From positions 62,001 to 126,000 of the forward strand of contig JAKCOZ010000321.1 of the NCBI GenBank assembly GCA_022605955.1: a DNA stretch of 64,000 bases, in the 5' to 3' direction. The position numbers were made by a program, and so were the translations under genes. Below, piece by piece: positions 1 through 11,709 of this stretch (positions are counted from its first letter, which is position 1; the number at the start of each line of letters is the position of its first letter). Source of the stretch: Rallus limicola (taxonomy: Eukaryota; Chordata; Aves; Gruiformes; Rallidae). The notes beneath the pieces were generated by a model, which saw only the letters and a program-made list of their open reading frames with translations, made no database searches and was not told where the DNA came from.

Positions 1-198
1 AAGCTAGGCCTGAAAGGCATAGCTTGTCTGAAACCTCCTAACAGGACACACGAGCAGACCCTGTCACTTTGGCTCTCAGCCTTTTCCTTTGCCTGGAAAG
101 AGGGAACATGCCTGGAACCTCCTACGGTGCTTTTCTCGGCCCTAGCAGACTGCAGTTCAAAACATGCTAAACGTCCAGCAATAACTCCCAAAGTAAAG
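1..198 (+). repeat. Reference monomer of the satellite
   Basis: This is the first complete monomer, used here for monomer coordinates. It is 198 bp and 50% G+C by my count. Elements: an imperfect dyad at 1-25 (11-base arms around GAA, one mismatch); a CpG/TpG/CpA variable site at 25-26; further CpGs at 51-52, 125-126, 137-138 and 172-173; a 9-bp direct repeat TGCCTGGAA at 90-98 and 109-117; a short dyad around 81-103 (TTTCC facing GGAAA); a perfect p53-type half-site pattern at 104-113; and PstI CTGCAG near 150-155. I see no CENP-B box pattern on either strand and no RNA polymerase III promoter pair. The 19-bp offset of the direct repeat may be a relic of a shorter ancestral unit, which is inference. 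Confidence 0.95.
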
Positions 199-2793
199 AA
201 GCTAGGCCTGAAAGGCTGAGCTTGTCTGAAACCTCCTAACAGGACACACGAGCAGACCCTGTCACTTTGGCTCTCAGCCTTTTCCTTTGCCTGGAAAGAG
301 GGAACATGCCTGGAACCTCCTACGGTGCTTTTCTCGGCCCTAGCAGACTGCAGTTCAAAACATGCTAAACGTCCAGCAATAACTCCCAAAGTAAAGAAGC
401 TAGGCCTGAAAGGCATAGCTCGTCTGAAACCTCCTAACAGGACACACGAGCAGACCCTGTCACTTTGGCTCTCAGCCTTTTCCTTTGCCTGGAAAGAGGG
501 AACATGCCTGGAACCTCCTACGGTGCTTTTCTCGGCCCTAGCAGACTGCAGTTCAAAACATGCTAAACGTCCAGTAATAACTCCCAAAGTAAAGAAGCTA
601 GGCCTGAAAGGCATAGCTTGTCTGAAACCTCCTAACAGGACACACGAGCAGACCCTGTCACTTTGGCTCTCAGCCTTTTCCTTTGCCTGGAAAGAGGGAA
701 CATGCCTGGAACCTCCTACGGTGCTTTTCTCGGCCCTAGCAGACTGCAGTTCAAAACATGCTAAACGTCCAGCAATAACTCCCAAAGTAAAGAAGCTAGG
801 CCTGAAAGGCATAGCTTGTCTGAAACCTCCTAACAGGACACACGAGCAGACCCTGTCACTTTGGCTCTCAGCCTTTTCCTTTGCCTGGAAAGAGGGAACA
901 TGCCTGGAACCTCCTACGGTGCTTTTCTCGGCCCTAGCAGACTGCAGTTCAAAACATGCTAAACGTCCAGCAATAACTCCCAAAGTAAAGAAGCTAGGCC
1001 TGAAAGGCATAGCTTGTCTGAAACCTCCTAACAGGACACACGAGCAGACCCTGTCACTTTGGCTCTCAGCCTTTTCCTTTGCCTGGAAAGAGGGAACATG
1101 CCTGGAACCTCCTATGGTGCTTTTCTCGGCCCTAGCAGACTGCAGTTCAAAACATGCTAAACGTCCAGCAATAACTCCCAAAGTAAAGAAGCTAGGCCTG
1201 AAAGGCATAGCTTGTCTGAAACCTCCTAACAGGACACACGAGCAGACCCTGTCACTTTGGCTCTCAGCCTTTTCCTTTGCCTGGAAAGAGGGAACATGCC
1301 TGGAACCTCCTACGGTGCTTTTCTCGGCCCTAGCAGACTGCAGTTCAAAACATGCTAAACGTCCAGCAATAACTCCCAAAGTAAAGAAGCTAGGCCTGAA
1401 CGGCATAGCTTGTCTGAAACCTCCTAACAGGACACACGAGCAGACCCTGTCACTTTGGCTCTCAGCCTTTTCCTTTGCCTGGAAAGAGGGAACATGCCTG
1501 GAACCTCCTACGGTGCTTTTCTCGGCCCTAGCAGACTGCAGTTCAAAACATGCTAAACGTCCAGCAATAACTCCCAAAGTAAAGAAGCTAGGCCTGAAAG
1601 GCATAGCTTGTCTGAAACCTCCTAACAGGACACACGAGCAGACCCTGTCACTTTGGCTCTCAGCCTTTTCCTTTGCCTGGAAAGAGGGAACATGCCTGGA
1701 ACCTCCTACGGTGCTTTTCTCGGCCCTAGCAGACTGCAGTTCAAAACATGCTACACGTCCAGCAATAACTCCCAAAGTAAAGAAGCTAGGCCTGAAAGGC
1801 ATAGCTTGTCTGAAACCTCCTAACAGGACACACGAGCAGACCCTGTCACTTTGGCTCTCAGCCTTTTCCTTTGCCTGGAAAGAGGGAACATGCCTGGAAC
1901 CTCCTACGGTTCTTTTCTCGGCCCTAGCAGAATGCAGTTCAAAACATGCTAAACGTCCAGCAATAACTCCCAAAGTAAAGAAGCTAGGCCTGAAAGGCAT
2001 AGCTTGTCTGAAACCTCCTAACAGGACACACGAGCAGACCCTGTCACTTTGGCTCTCAGCCTTTTCCTTTGCCTGGAAAGAGGGAACATGCCTGGAACCT
2101 CCTACGGTGCTTTTCTCGGCCCTAGCAGACTGCAGTTCAAAACATGCTAAACGTCCAGCAATAACTCCCAAAGTAAAGAAGCTAGGCCTGAAAAGCATAG
2201 CTTGTCTGAAACCTCCTAACAGGACACACGAGCAGACCCTGTCACTTTGGCTCTCAGCCTTTTCCTTTGCCTGGAAAGAGGGAACATGCCTGGAACCTCC
2301 TACGGTGCTTTTCTCGGCCCTAGCAGACTGCAGTTCAAAACATGCTAAACGTCCAGCAATAACTCCCAAAGTAAAGAAGCTAGGCCTGAAAGGCATAGCT
2401 CGTCTGAAACCTCCTAACAGGACACACGAGCAGACCCTGTCACTTTGGCTCTCAGCCTTTTCCTTTGCCTGGAAAGAGGGAACATGCCTGGAACCTCCTA
2501 CGGTGCTTTTCTCGGCCCTAGCAGACTGCAGTTCAAAACATGCTAAACGTCCAGCAATAACTCCCAAAGTAAAGAAGCTAGGCCTGAAAAGCATAGCTCG
2601 TCTGAAACCTCCTAACAGGACACACGAGCAGACCCTGTCACTTTGGCTCTCAGCCTTTTCCTTTGCCTGGAAAGAGGGAACATGCCTGGAACCTCCTACG
2701 GTGCTTTTCTCGGCCCTAGCAGACTGCAGTTCAAAACATGCTAAACGTCCAGCAATAACTCCCAAAGTAAAGAAGCTAGGCCTGAAAGGCTGA
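1..2793 (+). repeat. Array block without obvious higher order
   Basis: Fourteen monomers. TGAG markers end at 219 and 2793. Between them the monomers carry scattered private variants: CCAGTAATAA near 573, CCTATGG near 1114, GAACGGC near 1399, CTACACG near 1753, CGGTTCTTTT with AGAATGC near 1910-1933, and AAAAGCATAG near 2191 and 2587. I see no regular multi-monomer period. The left end of the array lies outside the window. Confidence 0.7.
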
Positions 2794-4773
2794 GCTTGTC
2801 TGAAACCTCCTAACAGGACACACGAGCAGACCCTGTCACTTTGTCTCTCAGCCTTTTCCTTTGCCTGGAAAGAGGGAACATGCCTGGAACCTCCTACGGT
2901 GCTTTTCTCGGCCCTAGCAGACTGCAGTTCAAAACATGCTAAACGTCCAGCAATAACTCCCAAAGTAAAGAAGCTAGGCCTGAAAGGCATAGCTCATCTG
3001 AAACCTCCTAACAGGACACACGAGCAGACCCTGTCACTTTGGCTCTCAGCCTTTTCCTTTGCCTGGAAAGAGGGAACATGCCTGGAACCTCCTACGGTGC
3101 TTTTCTCGGCCCTAGCAGACTGCAGTTCAAAACATGCTAAACGTCCAGCAATAACTCCCAAAGTAAAGAAGCTAGGCCTGAAAGGCATAGCTTGTCTGAA
3201 ACCTCCTAACAGGACACACGAGCAGACCCTGTCACTTTGGCTCTCAGCCTTTTCCTTTGCCTGGAAAGAGGGAACATGCCTGGAACCTCCTACGGTGCTT
3301 TTCTCGGCCCTAGCAGACTGCAGTTCAAAACATGCTAAACGTCCAGCAATAACTCCCAAAGTAAAGAAGCTAGGCCTGAAAGGCATAGCTTGTCTGAAAC
3401 CTCCTAACAGGACACACGAGCAGCCCCTGTCACTTTGGCTCTCAGCCTTTTCCTTTGCCTGGAAAGAGGGAACATGCCTGGAACCTCCTACGGTGCTTTT
3501 CTCGGCCCTAGCAGACTGCAGTTCAAAACATGCTAAACGTCCAGCAATAACTCCCAAAGTAAAGAAGCTAGGCCTGAAAGGCATAGCTTGTCTGAAACCC
3601 CCTAACAGGACACACGAGCAGACCCTGTCACTTTGGCTCTCAGCCTTTTCCTTTGCCTGGAAAGAGGGAACATGCCTGGAACCTCCTACGGTGCTTTTCT
3701 CGGCCCTAGCAGACTGCAGTTCAAAACATGCTAAACGTCCAGCAATAACTCCCAAAGTAAAGAAGCTAGGCCTGAAAGGCTGAGCTTGTCTGAAACCTCC
3801 TAACAGGACACACGAGCAGACCCTGTCACTTTGGCTCTCAGCCTTTTCCTTTGCCTGGAAAGAGGGAACATGCCTGGAACCTCCTACGGTGCTTTTCTCG
3901 GCCCTAGCAGAATGCAGTTCAAAACATGCTAAACGTCCAGCAATAACTCCCAAAGTAAAGAAGCTAGGCCTGAAAGGCATAGCTCATCTGAAACCTCCTA
4001 ACAGGACACACGAGCAGACCCTGTCACTTTGGCTCTCAGCCTTTTCCTTTGCCTGGAAAGAGGGAACATGCCTGGAACCTCCTACGGTGCTTTTCTCGGC
4101 CCTAGCAGACTGCAGTTCAAAACATGCTAAACGTCCAGCAATAACTCCCAAAGTAAAGAAGCTAGGCCTGAAAGGCATAGCTTGTCTGAAACCTCCTAAC
4201 AGGACACACGAGCAGACCCTGTCACTTTGGCTCTCAGCCTTTTCCTTTGCCTGGAAAGAGGGAACATGCCTGGAACCTCCTACGGTGCTTTTCTCGGCCC
4301 TAGCAGACTGCAGTTCAAAACATGCTACACGTCCAGCAATAACTCCCAAAGTAAAGAAGCTAGGCCTGAAAGGCATAGCTCGTCTGAAACCTCCTAACAG
4401 GACACACGAGCAGACCCTGTCACTTTGGCTCTCAGCCTTTTCCTTTGCCTGGAAAGAGGGAACATGCCTGGAACCTCCTACGGTGCTTTTCTCGGCCCTA
4501 GCAGACTGCAGTTCAAAACATGCTAAACGTCCAGCAATAACTCCCAAAGTAAAGAAGCTAGGCCTGAAAGGCATAGCTTGTCTGAAACCCCCTAACAGGA
4601 CACACGAGCAGACCCTGTCACTTTGGCTCTCAGCCTTTTCCTTTGCCTGGAAAGAGGGAACATGCCTGGAACCTCCTACGGTGCTTTTCTCGGCCCTAGC
4701 AGACTGCAGTTCAAAACATGCTAAACGTCCAGCAATAACTCCCAAAGTAAAGAAGCTAGGCCTGAAAGGCTGA
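2794..4773 (+). repeat. Two tandem 990-bp (5-monomer) units
   Basis: TGAG variants ending at 2793, 3783 and 4773 are spaced by exactly 990 bp, five monomers. Each unit has a CA-type monomer (AGCTCATCTG, at 2991 and 3981) two positions after the marker, and an AACCCCC monomer (3597 and 4587) just before the closing TGAG. A third unit starts at 4774 with the same CA monomer (4971) but is cut short by a TGAG at 5169. The second unit also resembles 17254-18243, which has the same AGAATGC, CTACACG and AACCCCC markers. That points to re-use of the block at a distance. Confidence 0.75.
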
Positions 4774-6659
4774 GCTTGTCTGAAACCTCCTAACAGCACA
4801 CACGAGCAGACCCTGTCACTTTGGCTCTCAGCCTTTTCCTTTGCCTGGAAAGAGGGAACATGCCTGGAACCTCCTACGGTGCTTTTCTCGGCCCTAGCAG
4901 AATGCAGTTCAAAACATGCTAAACGTCCAGCAATAACTCCCAAAGTAAAGAAGCTAGGCCTCAAAGGCATAGCTCATCTGAAACCTCCTAACAGGACACA
5001 CGAGCAGACCCTGTCACTTTGGCTCTCAGCCTTTTCCTTTGCCTGGAAAGAGGGAACATGCCTGGAACCTCCTACGGTGCTTTTCTCGGCCCTAGCAGAC
5101 TGCAGTTCAAAACATGCTAAACGTCCAGCAATAACTCCCAAAGTAAAGAAGCTAGGCCTGAAAGGCTGAGCTTGTCTGAAACCTCCTAACAGGACACACG
5201 AGCAGACCCTGTCACTTTGGCTCTCAGCCTTTTCCTTTGCCTGGAAAGAGGGAACATGCCTGGAACCTCCTACGGTGCTTTTCTCGGCCCTAGCAGACTG
5301 CAGTTCAAAACATGCTACACGTCCAGCAATAACTCCCAAAGTAAAGAAGCTAGGCCTGAAAGGCATAGCTCGTCTGAAACCTCCTGACAGGACACACGAG
5401 CAGACCCTGTCACTTTGGCTCTCAGCCTTTTCCTTTGCCTGGAAAGAGGGAACATGCCTGGAACCTCCTACGGTGCTTTTCTCGGCCCTAGCAGACTGCA
5501 GTTCAAAACATGCTAAACGTCCAGCAATAACTCCCAAAGTAAAGAAGCTAGGCCTGAAAGGCATAGCTTGTCTGAAACCTCCTAACAGGACACACGAGCA
5601 GACCCTGTCACTTTGGCTCTCAGCCTTTTCCTTTGCCTGGAAAGAGGGAACATGCCTGGAACCTCCTACGGTGCTTTTCTCGGCCCTAGCAGACTGCAGT
5701 TCAAAACATGCTAAACGTCCAGCAATAACTCCCAAAGTAAAGAAGCTAGGCCTGAAAGGCATAGCTTGTCTGAAACCTCCTAACAGGACACACGAGCAGA
5801 CCCTGTCACTTTGGCTCTCAGCCTTTTCCTTTGCCTGGAAAGAGGGAACATGCCTGGAACCTCCTACGGTGCTTTTCTCGGCCCTAGCAGACTGCAGTTC
5901 AAAACATGCTAAACGTCCAGCAATAACTCCCAAAGTAAAGAAGCTAGGCCTGAAAGGCATAGCTCGTCTGAAACCTCCTAACAGGACACACGAGCAGACC
6001 CTGTCACTTTGCCTCTCAGCCTTTTCCTTTGCCTGGAAAGAGGGAACATGCCTGGAACCTCCTACGGTGCTTTTCTCGGCCCTAGCAGACTGCAGTTCAA
6101 AACATGCTAAACGTCCAGCAATAACTCCCAAAGTAAAGAAGCTAGGCCTGAAAGGCATAGCTCGTCTGAAACCTCCTAACAGGACACACGAGCAGACCCT
6201 GTCACTTTGGCTCTCAGCCTTTTCCTTTGCCTGGAAAGAGGGAACATGCCTGGAACCTCCTACGGTGCTTTTCTCGGCCCTAGCAGACTGCAGTTCAAAA
6301 CATGCTAAACGTCCAGCAATAACTCCCAAAGTAAAGAAGCTAGGCCTGAAAGGCATAGCTTGTCTGAAACCTCCTAACAGGACACACGAGCAGACCCTGT
6401 CACTTTGGCTCTCAGCCTTTTCCTTTGCCTGGAAAGAGGGAACATGCCTGGAACCTCCTACGGTGCTTTTCTCGGCCCTAGCAGACTGCAGTTCAAAACA
6501 TGCTAAACGTCCAGCAATAACTCCAAAAGTAAAGAAGCTAGGCCTGAAAGGCATAGCTTGTCTGAAACCTCCTAACAGGACACACGAGCAGACCCTGTCA
6601 CTTTGGCTCTCAGCCTTTTCCTTTGCCTGGAAAGAGGGAACATGCCTGGAACCTCCTAC
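4774..6659 (+). repeat. Truncated 5-mer followed by mixed monomers
   Basis: After 4773 the third 5-monomer unit shows the linked variant CAGCACAC (near 4795) and a unique GGCCTCAAAGG (near 4960). It ends early at the TGAG of 5169. The next monomers carry CTACACG (near 5315), CCTGACAGG (near 5391), TTTGCCTCTC (near 6008) and CTCCAAAAG (near 6522). The same variants reappear, differently combined, in the A and B modules right of 21 kb. This stretch may be an older or shuffled relative of those modules. Confidence 0.55.
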
Positions 6660-8934
6660 GGTGCTTTTCTCAGCCCTAGCAGACTGCAGTTCAAAACATG
6701 CTAAACGTCCAGCAATAACTCCCAAAGTAAAGAAGCTAGGCCTGAAAGGTATAGCTTGTCTGAAACCTCCTAACAGGACACACGAGCAGACCCTGTCACT
6801 TTGGCTCTCAGCCTTTTCCTTTGCCTGGAAAGAGGGAACATGCCTGGAACCGAACCTCCTACGGTGCTTTTCTTGGCCCTAGCAGACTGCAGTTCAAAAC
6901 ATGCTAAACGTCCAGCAATAACTCCCAAAGTAAAGAAGCTAGGCCTGAAAGGCATAGCTCGTCTGAAACCTCCTAACAGGACACACGAGCAGACCCTGTC
7001 ACTTTGGCTCTCAGCCTTTTCCTTTGCCTGGAAAGAGGGAACATGCCTGGAACCTCCTACGGTGCTTTTCTCGGCCCTAGCAGACTGCAGTTCAAAACAT
7101 GCTAAACGTCCAGCAATAACTCCCAAAGTAAAGAAGCTAGGCCTGAAAGGCATAGCTCATCTGAAACCTCCTAACAGGACACACGAGCAGACCCTGTCAC
7201 TTTGGCTCTCAGCCTTTTCCTTTGCCTGGAAAGAGGGAACATGCCTGGAACCTCCTACGGTGCTTTTCTCGGCCCTAGCAGACTGCAGTTCAAAACATGC
7301 TACACGTCCAGCAATAACTCCCAAAGTAAAGAAGCTAGGCCTGAAAGGCATAGCTTGTCTGAAACCTCCTAACAGGACACACGAGCAGACCCTGTCACTT
7401 TGGCTCTCAGCCTTTTCCTTTGCCTGGAAAGAGAGAACATGCCTGGAACCTCCTACGGTGCTTTTCTCGGCCCTAGCAGACTGCAGTTCAAAACATGCTA
7501 CACGTCCAGCAATAAGTCCCAAAGTAAAGAAGCTAGGCCTGAAAGGCATAGCTCGTCTGAAACCTCCTAACAGGACACACGAGCAGACCCTGTCACTTTG
7601 GCTCTCAGCCTTTTCCTTTGCCTGGAAAGAGGGAACATGCCTGGAACCTCCTACGGTGCTTTTCTCGGCCCTAGCAGACTGCAGTTCAAAACATGCTAAA
7701 CGTCCAGCAATAACTCCCAAAGTAAAGAAGCTAGGCCTGAAAGGCATAGCTTGTCTGAAACCTCCTAACAGGACACACGAGCAGACCCTGTCACTTTGGC
7801 TCTCAGCCTTTTCCTTTGCCTGGAAAGAGGGAACATGCCTGGAACCTCCTACGGTGCTTTTCTCGGCCCTAGCAGACTGCAGTTCAAAACATGCTAAACG
7901 TCCAGCAATAACTCCCAAAGTAAAGAAGCTAGGCCTGAAAAGCATAGCTTGTCTGAAACCTCCTAACAGGACACACGAGCAGACCCTGTCACTTTGGCTC
8001 TCAGCCTTTTCCTTTGCCTGGAAAGAGGGAACATGCCTGGAACCTCCTACGGTGCTTTTCTCGGCCCTAGCAGACTGCAGTTCAAACATGCTAAACGTCC
8101 AGCAATAACTCCCAAAGTAAAGAAGCTAGTCCTGAAAGGCATAGCTCGCCTGAAACCTCCTAACAGGACACAAGAGCAGACCCTGTCACTTTGGCTCTCA
8201 GCCTTTTCCTTTGCCTGGAAAGAGGGAACATGCCTGGAACCTCCTACGGTGCTTTTCTCGGCCCTAGCAGACTGCAGTTCAAAACATGCTAAACGTCCAG
8301 CAATAACTCCCAAAGTAAAGAAGCTAGGCCTGAAAGGCATAGCTTGTCTGAAACCTCCTAACAGGACACACGAGCAGACCCTGTCACTTTGGCTCTCAGC
8401 CTTTTCCTTTGCCTGGAAAGAGGGAACATGCCTGGAACCTCCTACGGTGCTTTTCTCGGCCCTAGCAGACTGCAGTTCAAAACATGCTAAACGTCCAGCA
8501 ATAACTCCCAAAGTAAAGAAGCTAGGCCTGAAAGGCATAGCTTGTCTGAAACCTCCTAACAGGACACACGAGCAGACCCTGTCACTTTGGCTCTCAGCCT
8601 TTTCCTTTGCCTGGAAGAGGGAACATGCCTGGAACCTCCTACGGTGCTTTTCTCGGCCCTAGCAGACTGCAGTTCAAAACATGCTAAACGTCCAGCAATA
8701 ACTCCCAAAGTAAAGAAGCTAGGCCTGAAAGGCATAGCTTGTCTGAAACCCCCTAACAGGACACACGAGCAGACCCTGTCACTTTGGCTCTCAGCCTTTT
8801 CCTTTGCCTGGAAAGAGGGAACATGCCTGGAACCTCCTACGGTGCTTTTCTCGGCCCTAGCAGACTGCAGTTCAAAACATGCTAAACGTCCAGCAATAAC
8901 TCCCAAAGTAAAGAAGCTAGGCCTGAAAGGCTGA
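6660..8934 (+). repeat. 2,775-bp higher-order unit, copy 1 (indel-marked)
   Basis: This block recurs 2,775 bp downstream at 9435-11709. That distance is 14 monomers plus 3 bp, from one +5 and two -1 indels. Shared private marks: CTCAGCC (6670), GGTATAG (6749), the GAACC duplication (6847-6856), TCTTGGCC (6872), AATAAGTCC (7511), GTTCAAACATG (8080) and CTGGAAGAGG (8611). I see about ten differences between the copies, for example CTAGTCCTG at 8127 here. Identity is therefore about 99.5% by eye. Confidence 0.9.
6847..6856 (+). repeat. 5-bp tandem duplication GAACC (copy 1)
   Basis: GAACC occurs twice in a row here, where every other monomer, apart from the partner at 9622-9631, has it once. 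It lengthens the monomer to 203 bp and is the only insertion class in the window. It looks like a replication-slippage event that predates duplication of the 2,775-bp block. Confidence 0.95.
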
Positions 8935-9434
8935 GCTTGTCTGAAACCACCTAACAGGACACACGAGCAGACCCTGTCACTTTGGCTCTCAGCCTTTTCC
9001 TTTGCCTGGAAAGAGGGAACATGCCTGGAACCTCCTACGGTGCTTTTCTCGGCCCTAGCAGACTGCAGTTCAAAACATGCTAAACGTCCAGCAATAACTC
9101 CCAAAGTAAAGAAGCTAGGCCTGAAAGGCATAGCTTGTCTGAAACCTCCTAACAGGACACACGAGCAGACCCTGTCACTTTGGCTCTCAGCCTTTTCCTT
9201 TGCCTGGAAAGAGGGAACATGCCTGGAACCTCCTACGGTGCTTTTCTCGGCCCTAGCAGACTGCAGTTCAAAACATGCTAAACGTCCAGCAATAACTCCC
9301 AAAGTAAAGAAGCTAGGCCTGAAAGGCATAGCTTGTCTGAAACCTCCTGACAGGACACACGAGCAGACCCTGTCACTTTGGCTCTCAGCCATTTCCTTTG
9401 CCTGGAAAGAGGGAACATGCCTGGAACCTCCTAC
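8935..9434 (+). repeat. Monomers between the two 2,775-bp unit copies
   Basis: About two and a half ordinary monomers join the two long copies. They carry private variants not seen at the matching place 2,775 bp on: AACCACCTAAC near 8945, CCTGACAGG near 9346 and GCCATTTCC near 9388. The duplicated block therefore stops at about 8934, and the rest of the 14-monomer period is filled by different monomers. Confidence 0.7.
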
Positions 9435-11709
9435 GGTGCTTTTCTCAGCCCTAGCAGACTGCAGTTCAAAACATGCTAAACGTCCAGCAATAACTCCCAA
9501 AGTAAAGAAGCTAGGCCTGAAAGGTATAGCTTGTCTGAAACCTCCTAACAGGACACACGAGCAGACCCTGTCACTTTGGCTCTCAGCCTTTTCCTTTGCC
9601 TGGAAAGAGGGAACATGCCTGGAACCGAACCTCCTACGGTGCTTTTCTTGGCCCTAGCAGACTGCAGTTCAAAACATGCTAAACGTCCAGCAATAACTCC
9701 CAAAGTAAAGAAGCTAGGCCTGAAAGGCATAGCTCGTCTGAAACCTCCTAACAGGACACACGAGCAGACCCTGTCACTTTGGCTCTCAGCCTTTTCCTTT
9801 GCCTGGAAAGAGGGAACATGCCTGGAACCTCCTACGGTGCTTTTCTCGGCCCTAGCAGACTGCAGTTCAAAACATGCTAAACGTCCAGCAATAACTCCCA
9901 AAGTAATGAAGCTAGGCCTGAAAGGCATAGCTTGTCTGAAACCTCCTAACAGGACACACGAGCAGACCCTGTCACTTTGGCTCTCAGCCTTTTCCTTTGC
10001 CTGGAAAGAGGGAACATGCCTGGAACCTCCTACGGTGCTTTTCTCGGCCCTAGCAGACTGCAGTTCAAAACATGCTACACGTCCAGCAATAACTCCCAAA
10101 GTAAAGAAGCTAGGCCTGAAAGGCATAGCTTGTCTGAAACCTCCTAACAGGACACACGAGCAGACCCTGTCACTTTGGCTCTCAGCCTTTTCCTTTGCCT
10201 GGAAAGAGGGAACATGCCTGGAACCTCCTACGGTGCTTTTCTCGGCCCTAGCAGACTGCAGTTCAAAGCATGCTACACGTCCAGCAATAAGTCCCAAAGT
10301 AAAGAAGCTAGGCCTGAAAGGCATAGCTCGTCTGAAACCTCCTAACAGGACACACGAGCAGACCCTGTCACTTTGGCTCTCAGCCTTTTCCTTTGCCTGG
10401 AAAGAGGGAACATGCCTGGAACCTCCTACGGTGCTTTTCTCGGCCCTAGCAGAATGCAGTTCAAAACATGCTAAACGTCCAGCAATAACTCCCAAAGTAA
10501 AGAAGCTAGGCCTGAAAGGCATAGCTTGTCTGAAACCTCCTAACAGGACACACGAGCAGACCCTGTCACTTTGGCTCTCAGCCTTTTCCTTTGCCTGGAA
10601 AGAGGGAACATGCCTGGAACCTCCTACGGTGCTTTTCTCGGCCCTAGCAGACTGCAGTTCAAAACATGCTAAACGTCCAGCAATAACTCCCAAAGTAAAG
10701 AAGCTAGGCCTGAAAAGCATAGCTTGTCTGAAACCTCCTAACAGGACACACGAGCAGACCCTGTCACTTTGGCTCTCAGCCTTTTCCTTTGCCTGGAAAG
10801 AGGGAACATGCCTGGAACCTCCTACGGTGCTTTTCTCGGCCCTAGCAGACTGCAGTTCAAACATGCTAAACGTCCAGCAATAACTCCCAAAGTAAAGAAG
10901 CTAGGCCTGAAAGGCATAGCTCGCCTGAAACCTCCTAACAGGACACACGAGCAGACCCTGTCACTTTGGCTCTCAGCCTTTTCCTTTGCCTGGAAAGAGG
11001 GAACATGCCTGGAACCTCCTACGGTGCTTTTCTCGGCCCTAGCAGACTGCAGTTCAAAACATGCTAAACGTCCAGCAATAACTCCAGAAGTAAAGAAGCT
11101 AGGCCTGAAAGGCATAGCTCGTCTGAAACCTCCTAACAGGACACACGAGCAGACCCTGTCACTTTGGCTCTCAGCCTTTTCCTTTGCCTGGAAAGAGGGA
11201 ACATGCCTGGAACCTCCTACGGTGCTTTTCTCGGCCCTAGCAGACTGCAGTTCAAAACATGCTAAACGTCCAGCAATAACTCCCAAAGTAAAGAAGCTAG
11301 GCCTGAAAGGCATAGCTTGTCTGAAACCTCCTAACAGGACACACGAGCAGACCCTGTCACTTTGGCTCTCAGCCTTTTCCTTTGCCTGGAAGAGGGAACA
11401 TGCCTGGAACCTCCTACGGTGCTTTTCTCGGCCCTAGCAGACTGCAGTTCAAAACATGCTAAACGTCCAGCAATAACTCCCAAAGTAAAGAAGCTAGGCC
11501 TGAAAGGCATAGCTTGTCTGAAACCCCCTAACAGGACACACGAGCAGACCCTGTCACTTTGGCTCTCAGCCTTTTCCTTTGCCTGGAAAGAGGGAACATG
11601 CCTGGAACCTCCTACGGTGCTTTTCTCGGCCCTAGCAGACTGCAGTTCAAAACATGCTAAACGTCCAGCAATAACTCCCAAAGTAAAGAAGCTAGGCCTG
11701 AAAGGCTGA
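9435..11709 (+). repeat. 2,775-bp higher-order unit, copy 2 (indel-marked)
   Basis: Second copy of 6660-8934, with all three indels at exactly +2,775: the GAACC duplication at 9622-9631, the lost A at about 10859 and the lost A in CTGGAAGAGG at 11386. Copy-specific changes include AAGTAATGAAG near 9901, CAAAGCATG near 10264, AGAATGC near 10451 and CTCCAGAAG near 11082. Shared indels are strong evidence of one ancestral segment copied as a whole rather than parallel change. Confidence 0.9.
9622..9631 (+). repeat. 5-bp tandem duplication GAACC (copy 2)
   Basis: Partner of 6847-6856 at exactly 2,775 bp. It is followed, as there, by the TCTTGGCC variant. It ties the two long units together. Confidence 0.95.

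Noticed and set aside
81..103. Second hairpin around TTTGCCT (TTTCC facing GGAAA)
   Set aside because: Only five clean base pairs with a 7-base loop, extendable only with a bulge. Too weak to list as a structure of its own.
60..140. RNA polymerase III gene or SINE-derived monomer
   Set aside because: TTTT runs occur in the monomer (AGCCTTTTCC, GTGCTTTTCT), but I see no A-box/B-box pair or tRNA-like fold, so a tRNA or SINE origin is not supported.
1..198. CENP-B box or alpha-satellite relationship
   Set aside because: I find no match to the essential TTCG and CGGG parts of the CENP-B box on either strand. The monomer is 198 bp, not about 171 bp, and 50% G+C rather than AT-rich. A centromeric role cannot be shown or excluded from sequence alone.
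6847..11395. Indels as simple sequencing errors
   Set aside because: All three recur at exactly 2,775 bp in the second copy together with shared substitutions, so they are ancestral changes of a duplicated block, unless the duplication itself is an assembly artefact.
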